From positions 2,356,001 to 2,420,000 of the forward strand of contig NZ_CP104558.1 of assembly GCF_025398035.1 (NCBI RefSeq): 64,000 bases of DNA, in the 5' to 3' direction. The notes beneath the pieces were generated by a model. It was not told the DNA's origin. It ran no database searches and saw only the letters and a program-made list of their open reading frames with translations. Below are positions 55,738 through 64,000 of the stretch, one piece after another (positions within the stretch are counted from its first letter, which is position 1; every line of letters starts with the position of its first letter). Origin of the DNA: Rossellomorea vietnamensis. GTDB lineage: Bacteria > Bacillota > Bacilli > Bacillales > Bacillaceae_B. A program made the translations under genes and the position numbers.

Positions 55738-56430
55738 ATGATGACCGTGAAGAAAAGACAGACCACAGAACGAAAAGTATATAGCCATCTGAAGGACGCG
55801 CTATTGGCGAGGAAGATCGCACCCGGTACCCAGCTGGTCGAGCAAATCATCTCTCAGAAGATGGCTGTAAGCAGGACCCCTATCCGACATGCGTTGAAAC
55901 GGCTGGAAGCAGAGGGGCTGGTTCAGATCATACCGAATCGCGGCGCATTCGTCGTCCATCCTACCAGGGAAGAGATCATTTCTTTTTTTGAATTGAGGAA
56001 AGAAATCGAATTCCTGACTGTAAAGTACGGCCTTCCTAAAGTTAGAAAATCCGATATACCTAAGCTTTATTCGTTTCTGGAAGAAGAACAGGAAACGTAT
56101 AGACAAAAGGATTTGTTAAAATACGTCGAGCTTAATAAGCAATTCCATTTGTTCCTTGCGGAGGTAAGCGGAAATAAGTTTCTGATCCGCTATATGGATG
56201 AAATGCTTACCCAGTCCAATGTCTATTTGTTTTTATTTGATGTGTTTTATCATGTTGAACCTGGGGAAAATGTCCGTTTCCGGGAACATGAGGAAATGGT
56301 GAAGGCCATTGAAAACAGGGATCAGCAGACGCTGCTGGAATTGATTGATCTTCACATGAAGCACAGCTTTGATGATCTCCGGTTAGAGGAGAGTGGGTAT
56401 TCTTCGTTGGAGTCTGTGTTGGAGGAATAA
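55738..56430 (+). CDS. GntR-family regulator with FCD domain
   Basis: A 230-residue repressor: the winged helix at about 10-75 (VEQIISQKMAVSRTPIRHALKRLEAEGLV) and an all-helical FCD ligand domain after it (FFELRKEIEFLTV, FHLFLAEVSGNKFL, HEEMVKAIENRDQQTLLELIDLHM). FCD members sense small carboxylates. The start is unclear among ATG 55738, ATG 55741 and GTG 55747; GGATGATG favours the last. No target gene is adjacent in the same direction. Confidence 0.87.
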   Translation: MMTVKKRQTTERKVYSHLKDALLARKIAPGTQLVEQIISQKMAVSRTPIRHALKRLEAEGLVQIIPNRGAFVVHPTREEIISFFELRKEIEFLTVKYGLPKVRKSDIPKLYSFLEEEQETYRQKDLLKYVELNKQFHLFLAEVSGNKFLIRYMDEMLTQSNVYLFLFDVFYHVEPGENVRFREHEEMVKAIENRDQQTLLELIDLHMKHSFDDLRLEESGYSSLESVLEE

Positions 56431-56442
56431 CTATAATAACGC

Positions 56443-56484
56443 AAAAAAAGCCGAATCCCGTAACTTGCGGGGTTCGGCTTTTTT
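56443..56484. terminator. Bidirectional terminator
   Basis: AGCCGAATCCCG and CGGGGTTCGGCT with A7 and T6 outside, shared by the convergent GntR and yfmM genes. Confidence 0.9.
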
Positions 56485-56486
56485 CA

Positions 56487-58043
56487 TTAAAACAATTTCG
56501 TTGTCCAGTCTTCACAGTTCCATACTTCCGTCGCTACATCCTGATAGAAGTCAGGTTCGTGGCTGATTAAGAGCACGGTTCCTTTGTATTCCTTCAATGC
56601 CCGCTTCAACTCTTCCTTAGCCTCAACGTCCAAGTGATTGGTCGGTTCATCGAATACAAGGACGTTCGATTCCTTGTTCATCAATTTGCATAGGCGTACC
56701 TTTGCTTTTTCCCCACCGCTCAGCACTTCTACCTTGCTTTCGATATGCTTCGTCGTCAATCCGCATTTAGCAAGTGCTGCACGTACTTCTGCCTGGTTCA
56801 TGGAAGGAAACTCATTCCATACCTCTTCGATGCACGTGTTATTGTTCTTTGATTTGATTTCCTGCTCGAAATAACCGATATGAAGATAATCACCCAGCTC
56901 CACTGAACCGGAGATCGGTTTGATTTCCCCGAGGATGCTCCGTAATAGAGTCGTCTTCCCGATTCCGTTGGCTCCTGATAGAGCAATCTTCTGCCCGCGC
57001 TCCATCTTGAGGTTGAGAGGCTTTGATAACGGTTCATCGTACCCGATCACAAGATCCTTCGTTTCAAAGATGACCCTGCCTGCGGTTCTCGCTTGTTTAA
57101 AATGAAATTCCGGCTTCGGCTTTTCCGCAGCCAGTTCGATCATATCCATCTTATCAAGCTTCTTCTGACGGGACATGGCCATGTTACGGGTGGATACACG
57201 GGCCTTATTGCGGGCCACGAAATCCTTCAGCTCCGATATTTCCTGTTGTTGTCTCTTGAAAGCTGACTCAAGCTGCTGCTTCTTCATTTCGTGGACACGC
57301 TTGAATTCGTGATAGTCCCCCGCATAGCGATTCAATTCCTGATTTTCCATATGGTAGATCAAATTGATGACACTATTTAAGAACGGGATATCATGAGAAA
57401 TCAGGATGAAGGCATTTTCGTATTCCTGCAGGTAACGTCTCAACCAATTGATATGCTGCTCATCAAGATAGTTGGTAGGCTCATCGAGTAATAAAATATC
57501 CGGCTTCTCAAGTAAAAGCTTTGCCAACAATACTTTCGTCCGCTGCCCTCCACTTAAATCGTGGACATCCTTATCCAATCCGATATCATCCAACCCAAGT
57601 CCACGGCCGATTTCTTCCACCTTGGCATCAATGATGTAGAAATCATTATTCGTCAGTGCATCCTGAAGGGTCCCGGTTTCCTCAAGTAATTCTTCCAGTT
57701 CTTCAGGGGTAGCTTCCCCCATCTTGGCGAAAAGCTCATTCATTTCCGTTTCCATATCAAAGAGGTATTGAAAGGCCGTCTTCAATACATCCCGGATCGT
57801 CATCCCCTGCTTCAGCTTCGCATGCTGATCCAGATAACCGATGCGGATCCGCTTCGCCCATTCGACTTTTCCTTCATCGGGCTCAAGCTTTCCTGTAATG
57901 ATATTCATAAATGTAGACTTTCCTTCTCCGTTGGCACCGATCAAGCCGATATGCTCACCCTTCAACAAACGGAAAGAAACGTCATTAAAAATCGCACGGT
58001 CACCGAAACCGTGGGTTAAATTTTTGACTGTTAATAAACTCAT
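56487..58043 (-). CDS. yfmM: ABC-F ATPase, YfmM-like
   Basis: A cytoplasmic ribosome-associated ABC-F protein of 518 residues, the same length as B. subtilis YfmM. Two ATPase cassettes carry Walker A GANGEGKST (about 36) and GANGIGKTT (about 350), signatures LSGGQRTKVLLAK and LSGGEKAKVRLCK, and Walker B LLLDEPTNYLD and VFDEPTNHLD. The linker includes MKKQQLESAFKRQQQEISEL. ABC-F proteins act on the E-site or drug-bound ribosomes; which role this one has is not shown by sequence. Confidence 0.92.
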   Translation of the reverse strand: MSLLTVKNLTHGFGDRAIFNDVSFRLLKGEHIGLIGANGEGKSTFMNIITGKLEPDEGKVEWAKRIRIGYLDQHAKLKQGMTIRDVLKTAFQYLFDMETEMNELFAKMGEATPEELEELLEETGTLQDALTNNDFYIIDAKVEEIGRGLGLDDIGLDKDVHDLSGGQRTKVLLAKLLLEKPDILLLDEPTNYLDEQHINWLRRYLQEYENAFILISHDIPFLNSVINLIYHMENQELNRYAGDYHEFKRVHEMKKQQLESAFKRQQQEISELKDFVARNKARVSTRNMAMSRQKKLDKMDMIELAAEKPKPEFHFKQARTAGRVIFETKDLVIGYDEPLSKPLNLKMERGQKIALSGANGIGKTTLLRSILGEIKPISGSVELGDYLHIGYFEQEIKSKNNNTCIEEVWNEFPSMNQAEVRAALAKCGLTTKHIESKVEVLSGGEKAKVRLCKLMNKESNVLVFDEPTNHLDVEAKEELKRALKEYKGTVLLISHEPDFYQDVATEVWNCEDWTTKLF

Positions 58044-58148
58044 GTCGTAAACACCTTTTCTTTCTATACTAAAATTCGCTCTCTCTATTATAAGGGTCCT
58101 TTTGCTTAGAAGATAGGGGGAAATGAGCTGGTGTTTTTTTACTAACGC

Positions 58149-59264
58149 TTACCCGAGGGCCCCGGCTACGTCATAGTCAGCGGGATCAAGTTCAGTCGTT
58201 TCACCCATCACCAGTTTGGCAAGTTCCGATCCAAGGTATGGACCAACCGTCAAACCCGATGCCCCAAGACCATTTGCCACCCAGACATCATCCAGCCCCG
58301 GTACCGGTCCGAAAACCGGAAGGAATCCAGGAGTGAACGGCCTGAATCCGACTCTCGTTTCCACTACTGCCGCGTCTCCAATCCCAGGTGCGACAGCCGT
58401 TGCCTTCTGAAGGACTTCGTATAGACCGCCCGCTGTCACCCGGTGATCAAAGCCCACATCGTTTTCATGTGTGGCTCCAGCCACGACTTTCCCCTCGGGG
58501 AAGGCAAGGAGGTATTGATCATTCGGAGGCATGACGACGGGCCATTCACCCGTCTCTCCCCCTCCTATTTCCAGATGGAGGATTTGGGCTTTCTGGGAGG
58601 TTACAAGAAAGTCTATTCCGAGAGGCTGAAAGAGTTCCTTTGCCCAGGCACCGGCAGTTACGATCACTCCATCCGCCCGAAGCACTTCATCCGCTATCTG
58701 GACACCGGTGACCCTGTTTTTTTCGTGTAACAATCCGGCATCCCCTTGTCGTAGTGTTGCTCCGTTCTTTTTAGCCCCGTTCAAGAGCGCATCCCGCATT
58801 GCCCTGCCATCCACCCGGGCTGCGCCGCTTACGTGAACAGCCTGGAACTCTTCTGATAACAGCGGAAAGCGCTGACGTGTTTCTTCTGAAGTCAGAAGCG
58901 TCAGTTCACCGATTTCCGGAGCATCCTCCCTGCGTTTCTCTGCTCTCTCCATCATTTTATGGAGCTTATTCACATCCGTGTGGAGGCTGATGGCCCCCAC
59001 ACGTTTATAACCTGTTTCAGTTTCTCCGTCTGCTTCTAACTGTCCTATGATGCTCGGATAATACTTCGCCCCACCCTTTGCCAGGCGATACCACACTTTA
59101 TTCCTGCGCTGTGAAAGCCATGGACAGACGATCCCTGCCGCTGCATCCGTTGCCTGTCCAGGGTCATTCCGGTCAATAATCGTGACATCCGCTCCTGCTT
59201 TCGCAAGATGATACGCTGCGGAAGCCCCGAGAATGCCTCCCCCAATGATGATATATGATTTCAT
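58149..59264 (-). CDS. FAD-dependent amino acid oxidase/dehydrogenase (YurR-like)
   Basis: A DAO-family flavoprotein of 371 residues. It starts MKSYIIIGGGILGASAAYHLA, the FAD-binding loop, with DAAAGIVCPWLSQRRNK following and the C-terminal GFRPFTPGFLPVFGPVPG and VANGLGASGLTVGP. The size and pattern fit YurR and glycine oxidase-like proteins. The ATG at 59264 has AAAGGTG upstream; the frame extends 20 codons further without such a site. It may oxidise a D-amino acid or glycine derivative. Single gene. Confidence 0.85.
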   Translation of the reverse strand: MKSYIIIGGGILGASAAYHLAKAGADVTIIDRNDPGQATDAAAGIVCPWLSQRRNKVWYRLAKGGAKYYPSIIGQLEADGETETGYKRVGAISLHTDVNKLHKMMERAEKRREDAPEIGELTLLTSEETRQRFPLLSEEFQAVHVSGAARVDGRAMRDALLNGAKKNGATLRQGDAGLLHEKNRVTGVQIADEVLRADGVIVTAGAWAKELFQPLGIDFLVTSQKAQILHLEIGGGETGEWPVVMPPNDQYLLAFPEGKVVAGATHENDVGFDHRVTAGGLYEVLQKATAVAPGIGDAAVVETRVGFRPFTPGFLPVFGPVPGLDDVWVANGLGASGLTVGPYLGSELAKLVMGETTELDPADYDVAGALG

Positions 59265-59354
59265 GCAAAACACCTTTTCAGTCCATTTTTTCTTTATTTT
59301 ACTTGAGAAGAGGGGCGAACTCAATGGCTGGACGTTTCAATGGATGGGAATCAG

Positions 59355-59418
59355 CTTGTACCTGGTACAAGTTGCCCTTTTTGTACCAGGTACATCCCCT
59401 CCTATATGGACCAGGTAC
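59355..59418. repeat. Cluster of GTACC-(T/A)-GGTAC palindromic words
   Basis: CTTGTACCTGGTACAAG (59355-59371) is a perfect palindrome. GTACCAGGTAC follows at 59383-59393 and GACCAGGTAC near 59409. They lie in the leader upstream of the T-box promoter. They could be operator copies or a dispersed short repeat. Confidence 0.5.
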
Positions 59419-59485
59419 ACAATCATCACCAAACCAAAAACCACCATCAATTCCAGACAATTCTCACTACTTTTCCCAAAATAGA

Positions 59486-59514
59486 TTGACAAGTTGTTTT
59501 GATTCATGATAAAA
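59486..59514 (+). promoter_or_regulatory. Promoter of the T-box/symporter transcript
   Basis: TTGACA (59486-59491), 17 bases, ATAAAA (59509-59514). The -35 box is perfect and the -10 box poor. Confidence 0.5.
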
Positions 59515-59524
59515 ATTGTATAAC

Positions 59525-59766
59525 CTAATATTGAATAAGCTTTGAAGGAAACTAGTAGCGGACATTTCCCTGTTTAAGAGAGCCGGTGGTTGGTGTGAAC
59601 CGGTACATAGATGAAGCGAATTTCGATTCCGGAGCTTCTTTTGACGAGATCAAAAGACGGGTAAGACCGTTATGTGTGAAGAGTGATGAGAAACATTTTC
59701 TCATAACTAGGGTGGTACCGCGATATTCAAATCGTCCCTACGATATGTAGGGGCGATTTTTTTATT
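59525..59766 (+). promoter_or_regulatory. T-box riboswitch upstream of the sodium symporter
   Basis: Stem I begins near AAGCTTTGAAGGAA, has an AGTA box and the AGAGAGCCGGTGGTTGG distal bulge. The lower stem pairs AAGCTT-AGGAA with TTCC-AGCTT. The specifier region GCGAATTTCGATTCC places UUC (Phe) at 59622-59624; UUU one base earlier also codes for Phe. The T-box AGGGTGGTACCGCG is at 59709-59722, and the terminator AATCGTCCCTAC/GTAGGGGCGATT with T7 ends at 59766. Confidence 0.9.
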
Positions 59767-59816
59767 TGGTCAGAAATTACCCTCACACGTCAATAATAAC
59801 CGAAAGGAGTATGAGA

Positions 59817-61160
59817 ATGAGTCAGCGTGAACAATGGTCATCGAAAATCGGCTTTATTTTGGCGGCAGCCGGGTCTGCCATCGGATTGGGGGCCATATGG
59901 AAATTCCCTTATATTGCCGGTGAAAATGGAGGCGGAGCATTCTTCCTGATCTTTATTTTATTTACTTTAATACTCGGCCTTCCATTATTACTGGCTGAAT
60001 TCTCAATCGGACGTACGGCGGGAAGCAATGCGGTGGATTCGTACCGAAAGATTGCTCCCGGGACCAAATGGCACTGGGTGGGGGTCCTCGGGATGGTCAC
60101 ATCCTTCATTCTGCTTTCCTTCTACAGTGTCATCGGGGGATGGATCGTCGTTTATTTATTCAAAGCTGTTACAGGACAATTAAACGGCCTTTCTTCAGAT
60201 CAATACGCAGAAGTATTCGGGGCAACGATATCAAACCCCGGGATAAGTGTGTTCGTCCAGCTCCTCTTCATCCTGATGACCATCATCGTGGTGGCCAAGG
60301 GGATTGAAAAAGGGATTGAACTCGCAAGTAAAATTATGATGCCGGCATTATTCATTCTTTTCATTTTGTTAGTGATCCGCGCAGTGACCCTTGATGGTGC
60401 AGCGGAAGGAGTTACATTCCTGCTCCAGCCGGACTTTTCCAAAGTAACGTCACAGACGATTTTAGAGGCGATGGGTCAATCGTTCTTTACGTTAAGTGTC
60501 GGGGTTTCGGTGATGGTGACATACAGCTCATATCTTCCGAAAACACAAAGTCTTCCCCGTTCGGCCATTTCGATCGTGGCGATGAATATCTTCATCGTAT
60601 TACTGGCTGGACTTGCGATTTTCCCGGCAGTATTCGCTTTTGATCTGGAGCCCGGCGCAGGTCCGGTGCTGCTATTTAATGTACTGCCCACTGTGTTCAG
60701 TCAGCTTCCTTTCGGGATGCTCTTCTTTATCGCATTCCTTGTACTATTCTTGTTCGCAGCATTGACTTCAGCGTTCTCGATGCTTGAGATCATCGTATCG
60801 GTCATTTCGAAGGGGGACCCCGGAAAGCGTACGAAATGGTCGTGGATCATCGGTCTCGCCATCTTCGTTTGCGGTATCCCATCGGCTTTATCTTTCGGGG
60901 TACTTGGTGATATCACATTGTTTGGGAAAACCATCTTTGATTTAGCCGACTTTACAGTAAGTAATGTATTGCTTCCCATCGGATCATTGCTCATAGCTCT
61001 CTTTGTACCGCTCAAAATGAAGAAAACTGCTTTATATGATGAATTGAAGCAGGGCAGCGGGTTGAAACGGGGATTGTTTGAAACCTGGTTCTTCTTGATC
61101 CGCTTTGTGGCGCCGGTGTTAATACTATTCGTCATGCTTGATGTCCTGGGAGTGTTTTAA
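59817..61160 (+). CDS. Sodium-dependent amino acid symporter (NSS/SNF family)
   Basis: A 447-residue membrane protein with 11-12 segments of the LeuT/SNF family. The first segment [31 protein letters not shown] holds the unwound substrate/sodium site; [19 protein letters not shown] and others follow. ATG 59817 is chosen, with AAAGGAG 7 bases upstream. The T-box points to an amino acid substrate, most likely phenylalanine or another aromatic. This fits the catabolic island earlier in the window. Confidence 0.9.
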   Translation: MSQREQWSSKIGFILAAAGSAIGLGAIWKFPYIAGENGGGAFFLIFILFTLILGLPLLLAEFSIGRTAGSNAVDSYRKIAPGTKWHWVGVLGMVTSFILLSFYSVIGGWIVVYLFKAVTGQLNGLSSDQYAEVFGATISNPGISVFVQLLFILMTIIVVAKGIEKGIELASKIMMPALFILFILLVIRAVTLDGAAEGVTFLLQPDFSKVTSQTILEAMGQSFFTLSVGVSVMVTYSSYLPKTQSLPRSAISIVAMNIFIVLLAGLAIFPAVFAFDLEPGAGPVLLFNVLPTVFSQLPFGMLFFIAFLVLFLFAALTSAFSMLEIIVSVISKGDPGKRTKWSWIIGLAIFVCGIPSALSFGVLGDITLFGKTIFDLADFTVSNVLLPIGSLLIALFVPLKMKKTALYDELKQGSGLKRGLFETWFFLIRFVAPVLILFVMLDVLGVF

Positions 61161-61177
61161 CCCCTCCCAGGACATAC

Positions 61178-61212
61178 AAAAGGGTTGACCCGAGCCGCGG
61201 GTCAACCCTTTT
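61178..61212. terminator. Bidirectional terminator
   Basis: AAAAGGGTTGACCCG pairs with CGGGTCAACCCTTTT, 15 bp with a short loop, between the convergent symporter and SOD genes. Confidence 0.9.
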
Positions 61213-61214
61213 CT

Positions 61215-61736
61215 TTATGATGCTCCATACCCCATGATCACTCCGCACGCCAATCGTTTCCCTGCATCTCCTGAAGGCTGTGACCTGAAGTCATCCGGGT
61301 TTTGATGAATGATGACACCCTTCCCTATCACATCTTTCACGTTGAATTTATTCGTGAAAAAGGACATCTTTGCGTAGCCGTCATTTGAAAACAAAACAGG
61401 AAAATCCCCTGCATGATTCCCATGCGGCTGGTTGGTCGGATTCCAATGCCCTCCTGCAGACGTGAATGGTTCATTGGGTTCCCCTATTTCACATACCCCT
61501 TTTTCATGGAGGTGAAATCCGTGGGGACCGATCGGCTTTTGATCACCCTCTCCTTCTTTATAGGAAGGTAAACCTGTCACCTCGGCAAATACTTCAACAC
61601 CATTTTGCACTTCCCGAAAAAACACATATCCTTTGAGCCCTGGAGCGAGTGGACCACCCTGAATGTGAGCGTATGCCATGTTCGGAGCATTTCGGTAATG
61701 GGAATAGGCAGGATAGCCATATTGATAATAATTCAT
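61215..61736 (-). CDS. Cu/Zn superoxide dismutase-family protein with Tyr-rich N-terminus
   Basis: 173 residues from ATG 61736, with AAAGGGGG 7 bases upstream. Metal ligands appear complete: His75 and His77 in GFHLHEKG, bridging His97 in GGHWNP, zinc ligands His105, His108 and Asp111, and His144 in IIHQNPDD. Cys82 and the cysteine in RLACG can form the usual disulfide. There is no signal peptide or lipobox. Instead seven of the first 22 residues are tyrosine, recalling spore-coat proteins. A coat-associated dismutase is possible but inferred. Confidence 0.85.
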   Translation of the reverse strand: MNYYQYGYPAYSHYRNAPNMAYAHIQGGPLAPGLKGYVFFREVQNGVEVFAEVTGLPSYKEGEGDQKPIGPHGFHLHEKGVCEIGEPNEPFTSAGGHWNPTNQPHGNHAGDFPVLFSNDGYAKMSFFTNKFNVKDVIGKGVIIHQNPDDFRSQPSGDAGKRLACGVIMGYGAS

Positions 61737-61811
61737 CCGTGTGCCCCCTTTCTTCACCTTATTTTATGTTGGAACCCGGGGCGACATGATGAAAAACCTG
61801 GAACAGTGATT

Positions 61812-61886
61812 TTAACCAAACGTTTGTTTAACATCGAAAATCCTTTTCCTATCAAGGGTTCGTACCGTTATTCAAACGTTTGTTTA
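61812..61886. promoter_or_regulatory. Two CAAACGTTTG palindromes between SOD and ispA
   Basis: TTAACCAAACGTTTGTTTAA (61812-61831) and CAAACGTTTG flanked by T-rich sequence (61873-61886) lie in the 350-base divergent region. Both share the core of the perfect palindrome at 1474-1491. The gap holds nothing else I can name except the ispA ribosome binding site. Confidence 0.5.
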
Positions 61887-62093
61887 AATTTTCATCACCC
61901 AAATGAGCGACCTCCCCGCTCATCCCCTCAATCAGATGGGTCAGTCCTCCCTATATGCAAAGGTGAAAGAAAATATGACTGGTTTTATTTTCCTATTACT
62001 ATTATCCCTTTTCATTTTGTCCAAAAAATGTTATATTTTCAGAAACTTCTGATTTATTTTCCTGTGTGCAACACTATTTTAGGAGGGATTGCT

Positions 62094-63056
62094 ATGCAAG
62101 GTGAAATGAGGTTAATTCCCTATTTCATGGACGAAATGATTGTGGATGCAAATGAAATTCCTAAAGGCGTTGACTTAATCCAAGCCCCAAGCATGTGGAA
62201 AAATGGGTATAAAGGGAAAGGTGTCACCATCGCAATCCTTGATACGGGATGTGATATGAACCACCCTGATCTTACAGGAAGGGTGAAAGGATTCCGAAAT
62301 TTCACCGACGATGATGACGGTGCAGAGGATAATGTGACGGATTACAGCGGACACGGTACCCATGTGGCTGGGACAATTGCCGCAAACGAAAATGGTGACG
62401 GGGTCATCGGAGTGGCTCCAATGGCTGACTTACTGGTGATTAAAGTTCTCGCCGGCAGCCGCGGAAGTGGTCAGTATGATTGGATCGTGAACGGTATTCT
62501 ATATGCCATCGAGCAAAAGGTCGACATCATTTCCATGTCTTTGGGGGGGCCTTCGGATTATGATCCTCTGCATGAAGCCATTCAAAAAGCGGTGGATGCC
62601 AATATCCTCGTGGTGTGCGCTGCAGGGAATGAAGGCGACTCCAATAGCGGCACTGATGAATTTTCCTACCCTGCCTGCTACAATGAAGTCATTTCGGTCG
62701 GCGCCATCGATCTTCAAAGAAAGTCTTCCTACTTTACCAATTCCAACAATGAAGTTGACCTGGTGGCCCCCGGCGAACAAATCCTATCGACCATTCCCGG
62801 AGAAAAATACGCCAAGCTCAGCGGAACCTCCATGTCAGCTCCCCACATCTCTGGAGCATTAGCCCTGATCAAAGAATTTGAACAAGCATCCTTTGACCGG
62901 AAACTTTCTGAATGTGAAGTATATGCGCAGCTCATTAAGCGGACTGTACCACTTGGATTCCCGAAAACTTTGGAAGGGAATGGCCTGGTCTTTTTAACTG
63001 CTCCTGACCTCCTGCGCGAGCACTTGAGAAACCAGCCTCTTGCCCAGATTGGGTGA
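62094..63056 (+). CDS. ispA: Intracellular serine protease
   Basis: A subtilisin-type intracellular protease, 320 residues (B. subtilis IspA has 319). The catalytic triad is Asp50 (ILDTGCD), His87 (SGHGTHVAG) and Ser246 (GTSMSAPH). The N-terminal MQGEMRLIPYF is the short intracellular propeptide with the LIPY motif that blocks the active site until removed. There is no secretion signal. AGGAGGG lies before ATG 62094; the frame is open much further upstream through noncoding sequence. IspA is a major stationary-phase protease. Confidence 0.95.
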   Translation: MQGEMRLIPYFMDEMIVDANEIPKGVDLIQAPSMWKNGYKGKGVTIAILDTGCDMNHPDLTGRVKGFRNFTDDDDGAEDNVTDYSGHGTHVAGTIAANENGDGVIGVAPMADLLVIKVLAGSRGSGQYDWIVNGILYAIEQKVDIISMSLGGPSDYDPLHEAIQKAVDANILVVCAAGNEGDSNSGTDEFSYPACYNEVISVGAIDLQRKSSYFTNSNNEVDLVAPGEQILSTIPGEKYAKLSGTSMSAPHISGALALIKEFEQASFDRKLSECEVYAQLIKRTVPLGFPKTLEGNGLVFLTAPDLLREHLRNQPLAQIG

Positions 63057-63068
63057 TGGACACAAAAA

Positions 63069-63140
63069 GAACAGCCATTGATGGCTGTTCCAGACTGTAG
63101 ACAAACCCCACCTTCACTTTAACCGAAGGTGGGGTTTTCT
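63069..63140 (+). terminator. Two hairpins between ispA and the insertion sequence
   Basis: GAACAGCCA/TGGCTGTTC (63069-63090) is the likely ispA terminator, though without a T-run. AAACCCCACCTTC/GAAGGTGGGGTTT (63103-63137), followed by TCTGATATTTT, is a strong hairpin that may belong to the end of the insertion sequence. GACTGTAGACAAACCCC at 63092 is a possible IS terminus. Confidence 0.6.
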
Positions 63141-63168
63141 GATATTTTAAAAGATTTTTCTCCTGTTT

Positions 63169-64000
63169 CTAGGCTGGACATGGCCCTCGCCATGTCCAGT
63201 TTGCCAACTTCTTAAGATTCATGGCAGCGAATGTAAGCATCGCCTGCATTGAAACTTTTTTAAGACCTCTTAAGGTCGTCCAACGCATGCCATGCTTTTC
63301 TTTTGCGTCCGCAAAGACCCGTTCGATCGTTTCTTTGCGTTTCGCATATAGAGTTTTATTAAGTTCTGTATGTCTCAAATGTTCTACTTCATCTATGTAA
63401 TCCTGCCACACATGTCGATGAATCATCTTGGTGTGATTCTTACTTTGTGTACAACGTTCTAACAGAGGACAGTCTTTACATTCCAAAGGATTTGAAGCGT
63501 ATTGTTTGTACCCGTCTCTTGTGGTAGTACGGTAAGGTAAAATTTGTCCTTCGGGACAAAGATAGGAGTCAAAATATTCATCGTAAACGTATTCGTATTT
63601 CCTAAGATATCCGTCTTTCGTTCTCGGCCGTGTATAAGGCATAACGGGTCTGATTTCTTGGTCCATGAGGAATTTAGCGATGTGGGGTGTTTTATATCCT
63701 GCATCAACAGCGACAGAACTGGGCTTACCGACTTTATCCGTGACTTGAGTGACGAGCTTGTCCAACATCCGACTATCGTGAACATTTCCTCCCGTGACAA
63801 GAGATCCTAAGATAAAACCCCGGGAGTCGCTTGCCGTATGAAAAGAATACGCAAACAGCTTTTCGCGCTCATCTTTTACGTAATACCCACTTTCAGGGTC
63901 TGTCGTGCTGACCTTTATTTCTTTTGACTCTTCTTTATTCTGTGGGGGGAAGGGCTTTTTTCCGTGTTCCTCTCGGTCAATGTTGATCTCTTTATCCAGC
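63169..64000 (-). mobile_element. IS1182-family transposase, 5' part outside window
   Basis: A continuous frame of about 276 codons from the right edge to the stop at 63169. STTDPESGYYVKDEREKL, SFHTASDSRGFILG and VAVDAGYKTPHIAKFL form the DDE core; the cysteine pattern CKDCPLLERCTQSKNH and ETIERVFADAKEKHGMRWTTLRG near the C-terminus are typical of IS1182/IS5-like transposases. The last codons include a CTGGACATGGC/GCCATGTCCAG hairpin (63174-63199). No frameshift is seen in the part present, so the element may be intact. Target duplications cannot be judged. Confidence 0.85.

Noticed and set aside
61605-63056. A 483-residue ispA with a long leader
   Set aside because: The extra part reads through the SOD gene and the palindromes; the true start at 62094 has AGGAGG and gives the IspA family length.
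63459-63800. A second 113-residue frame on the minus strand in the IS region
   Set aside because: It overlaps the transposase in another frame. The transposase frame itself is continuous to the window edge, so no frameshift product is needed.

Overview
The window looks like a chromosomal segment of a Gram-positive, spore-forming member of the Bacillaceae. The evidence is strong AGGAGG-type ribosome binding sites, two T-box leaders, CodY- and CcpA-type sites, and orthologues of Bacillus YfmL, YfmM, YitT, IspA and IlvBNC-LeuABCD. The gene set (phenylacetate, homogentisate and phenylalanine catabolism beside branched-chain biosynthesis) would suit Rossellomorea or a marine Bacillus, but the genus is an inference. 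No tRNA, rRNA or CRISPR array was seen. Most genes lie on the minus strand.

Layout. 1-8.1 kb: a cut UvrD-type helicase, a repeat-rich intergenic region with a palindromic repeat and a tandem structured RNA candidate, an acetyltransferase, an amidohydrolase, a DEAD-box helicase, a sensor kinase and a double AbrB-type protein. 8.1-11.5 kb: the hom-thrC-thrB threonine operon. 11.6-24 kb: ilvE-ilvD, then a T-box, then ilvB-ilvN-ilvC-leuA-leuB-leuC-leuD-ilvA, for valine, leucine and isoleucine. 24.2-29.4 kb: a tyrosine/homogentisate operon (hpd, aminotransferase, flavin reductase, fumarylacetoacetate hydrolase, hmgA). 29.5-35.9 kb: an operon with a hotdog thioesterase, phenylalanine dehydrogenase and a complete 2-oxo acid dehydrogenase complex (E1 alpha, E1 beta, E2, E3). 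36-38.9 kb: a TrpXYZ-type ABC importer. 39.2-51.3 kb: a nitronate monooxygenase-like protein, the PaaX regulator and a phenylacetate operon (paaK-A-B-C-D, EthD protein, paaF, paaG, aldehyde dehydrogenase, paaH, paaJ). 51.5-63 kb: a DUF899-VOC fusion, MarR/MFS pair, YitT, GntR regulator, YfmM, a FAD oxidase, a T-box-controlled sodium symporter, Cu/Zn SOD and the intracellular protease IspA. 63.1-64 kb: the end of an IS1182-family insertion sequence.

How it fits together. The central 27 kb reads as an aromatic amino acid catabolic island. Phenylalanine may be taken up, deaminated to phenylpyruvate by phenylalanine dehydrogenase and, as I infer, converted directly to phenylacetyl-CoA by the adjacent dehydrogenase complex, feeding the Paa ring-epoxidation pathway. 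Tyrosine would go through 4-hydroxyphenylpyruvate and homogentisate. Five promoters of this island share a previously unlabelled direct repeat, CGTT-N7-CGTT, placed at or just downstream of the -10 box in most cases; it is the best candidate for the PaaX operator. Two of them also carry CodY-like boxes.

A second, genome-scale signal is the 12-base word GGTCCGTCCCTC. It occurs exactly eight times in the window, in both orientations, in different reading frames inside genes and as inverted pairs in terminators, in a manner reminiscent of DNA uptake sequences.
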